A program made the position numbers and the translations under genes. 14,857 bases of DNA, from positions 1-14,857 of the forward strand of contig CAJOGB010000041.1 of the NCBI GenBank assembly GCA_905233835.1, in the 5' to 3' direction. The DNA is from an uncultured Lachnospiraceae bacterium. Lineage in GTDB: Bacteria; Bacillota; Clostridia; Lachnospirales; Lachnospiraceae. Numbering within the stretch: the first letter of the stretch is position 1; the number at the start of each line of letters is the position of its first letter. This document shows, in pieces, positions 14,613 to 14,857 of this stretch. A model generated the notes under the pieces. It saw only the letters and a list, made by a program, of their open reading frames with translations. It was not told the DNA's origin and searched no databases.

Positions 14613-14728
14613 GTTACGATTTTGTTACAACTTGTTACTTCGTAATTATAACAAGTGGAAACTTTACTGTCAATATCAAGTTTTTAGCCTTGATAAATGG
14701 GGAATTTTAAGGGTTACAAATTGTTACA
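14613..14728 (-). promoter_or_regulatory. TGTAAC direct repeats flanking the hydrolase promoter (WalR-box-like)
   Basis: Five minus-strand copies of NGTAAC occur: CGTAAC (14613-14618), TGTAAC (14624-14629) and AGTAAC (14634-14639) around and just after the expected start of transcription, and TGTAAC at 14713-14718 and 14723-14728 upstream of the -35. Steps are 11 and 10 bp in the first group and 10 bp in the second. The Firmicute WalR consensus is TGTWAH-N5-TGTWAH (11-bp step), so the half-sites fit and the spacing fits partly. The upstream copy overlaps the trxB stop codon. Confidence 0.5.
14645..14673 (-). promoter_or_regulatory. Consensus sigma-A promoter of the NlpC/P60 gene
   Basis: Minus-strand TTGACA (14668-14673) and TATAAT (14645-14650) are both perfect and separated by exactly 17 nt. 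TGT before the -10 adds an extended -10 element. The predicted leader is about 73 nt. A 7-bp inverted repeat, TATCAAG/CTTGATA (14674-14695), abuts the -35. Confidence 0.92.
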
Positions 14729-14857
14729 TTTGTTCGTTAAAATATTTCTCAATGGATGTAACAGCGTTTGCTCCGTCTGCCGCAGCGGTAATTACCTGGC
14801 GAAGCTGTTTGGTTCGTACATCTCCTGCCGCATAAATACCGGAAAGGGAAGTCTCGC
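14724..14857 (-). CDS. trxB: Thioredoxin-disulfide reductase, C-terminal end (runs off window)
   Basis: Only the last 43-44 codons are visible. The frame reads ETSLSGIYAAGDVRTKQLRQ, then VITAAADGANAV, and ends EKYFNEQM before TAA at 14724-14726. The GIYAAGD motif binds FAD, and RxKxLRQVxTAAADGA is diagnostic of the C-terminus of low-molecular-weight thioredoxin reductase, which uses NADPH to reduce thioredoxin in the cytosol. The C-terminus matches the family length. No terminator is evident after the stop; the hydrolase promoter begins about 50 bp downstream, so some readthrough is possible. Confidence 0.93.
   Translation of the reverse strand, partial: ETSLSGIYAAGDVRTKQLRQVITAAADGANAVTSIEKYFNEQM

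Noticed and set aside
1..14857. CRISPR arrays, insertion sequences, tRNA or rRNA genes
   Set aside because: No regularly spaced identical repeats with unique spacers, no transposase frame with terminal inverted repeats, and no recognisable tRNA or rRNA sequence were seen on either strand.

Overview
The window reads as a low-to-medium GC Firmicute, most likely a member of the Clostridia close to Lachnospiraceae. The basis is the gene families and their order (PucR/CdaR-type regulator–ftsE–ftsX–S41 peptidase; zinc-ribbon/TPR protein behind a tiny acidic ORF; SH3–NlpC/P60 secreted hydrolase), strong AGGAG ribosome binding sites and sigma-A type promoters. Species cannot be named from sequence alone. 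Every supported gene is on the minus strand, so transcription runs from high to low coordinates.

Right edge to left. (a) 14724-14857: the last codons of trxB. (b) 13374-14564: a secreted SH3–NlpC/P60 peptidoglycan hydrolase. It has a perfect TTGACA-17-TATAAT promoter flanked by TGTAAC direct repeats that resemble WalR boxes, and a strong intrinsic terminator. (c) 12869-13329: about 460 bp without a gene, AT-rich, holding a cluster of DnaA-box-like nonamers in one orientation and several short repeats. (d) 7713-12868: a tight run of PucR-type regulator, ftsE, ftsX, S41 (Ctp) peptidase and prfB. The prfB gene is split by an internal 2-nt insertion. (e) 5713-7615: a small inserted-looking surface-polysaccharide unit (44-aa membrane peptide, DUF4422 protein, family 2 glycosyltransferase) with its own promoter. 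(f) 1764-5647: valS–deoC–cdd–47-aa ORF–zinc-ribbon/TPR protein, most of them touching or overlapping. (g) 1-704: fragments of anaerobic cobalamin genes, the 3' part of cobM/cbiF and the 5' part of cobJ/cbiH, separated by a degenerate tandem repeat.

Functionally, the right half centres on cell wall remodelling and division: a secreted hydrolase, FtsEX, which in other Firmicutes gates such hydrolases, and a Ctp protease. The middle and left hold translation (RF2, ValRS), deoxyribonucleoside salvage (DeoC, Cdd), surface glycans and B12 synthesis.

Two places look broken. The TPR gene runs out of frame into the middle of cobM near 684-707, which is a chimeric join or a real deletion. The prfB gene carries an extra GT at 8400-8401. 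Both could be assembly or sequencing errors and should be checked against reads. I did not find a convincing novel defence, mobile or CRISPR system. The items most worth a second look are the DnaA-box cluster upstream of the ftsEX operon, the WalR-like repeats at the hydrolase promoter, the prfB frame break and the cob/TPR junction.
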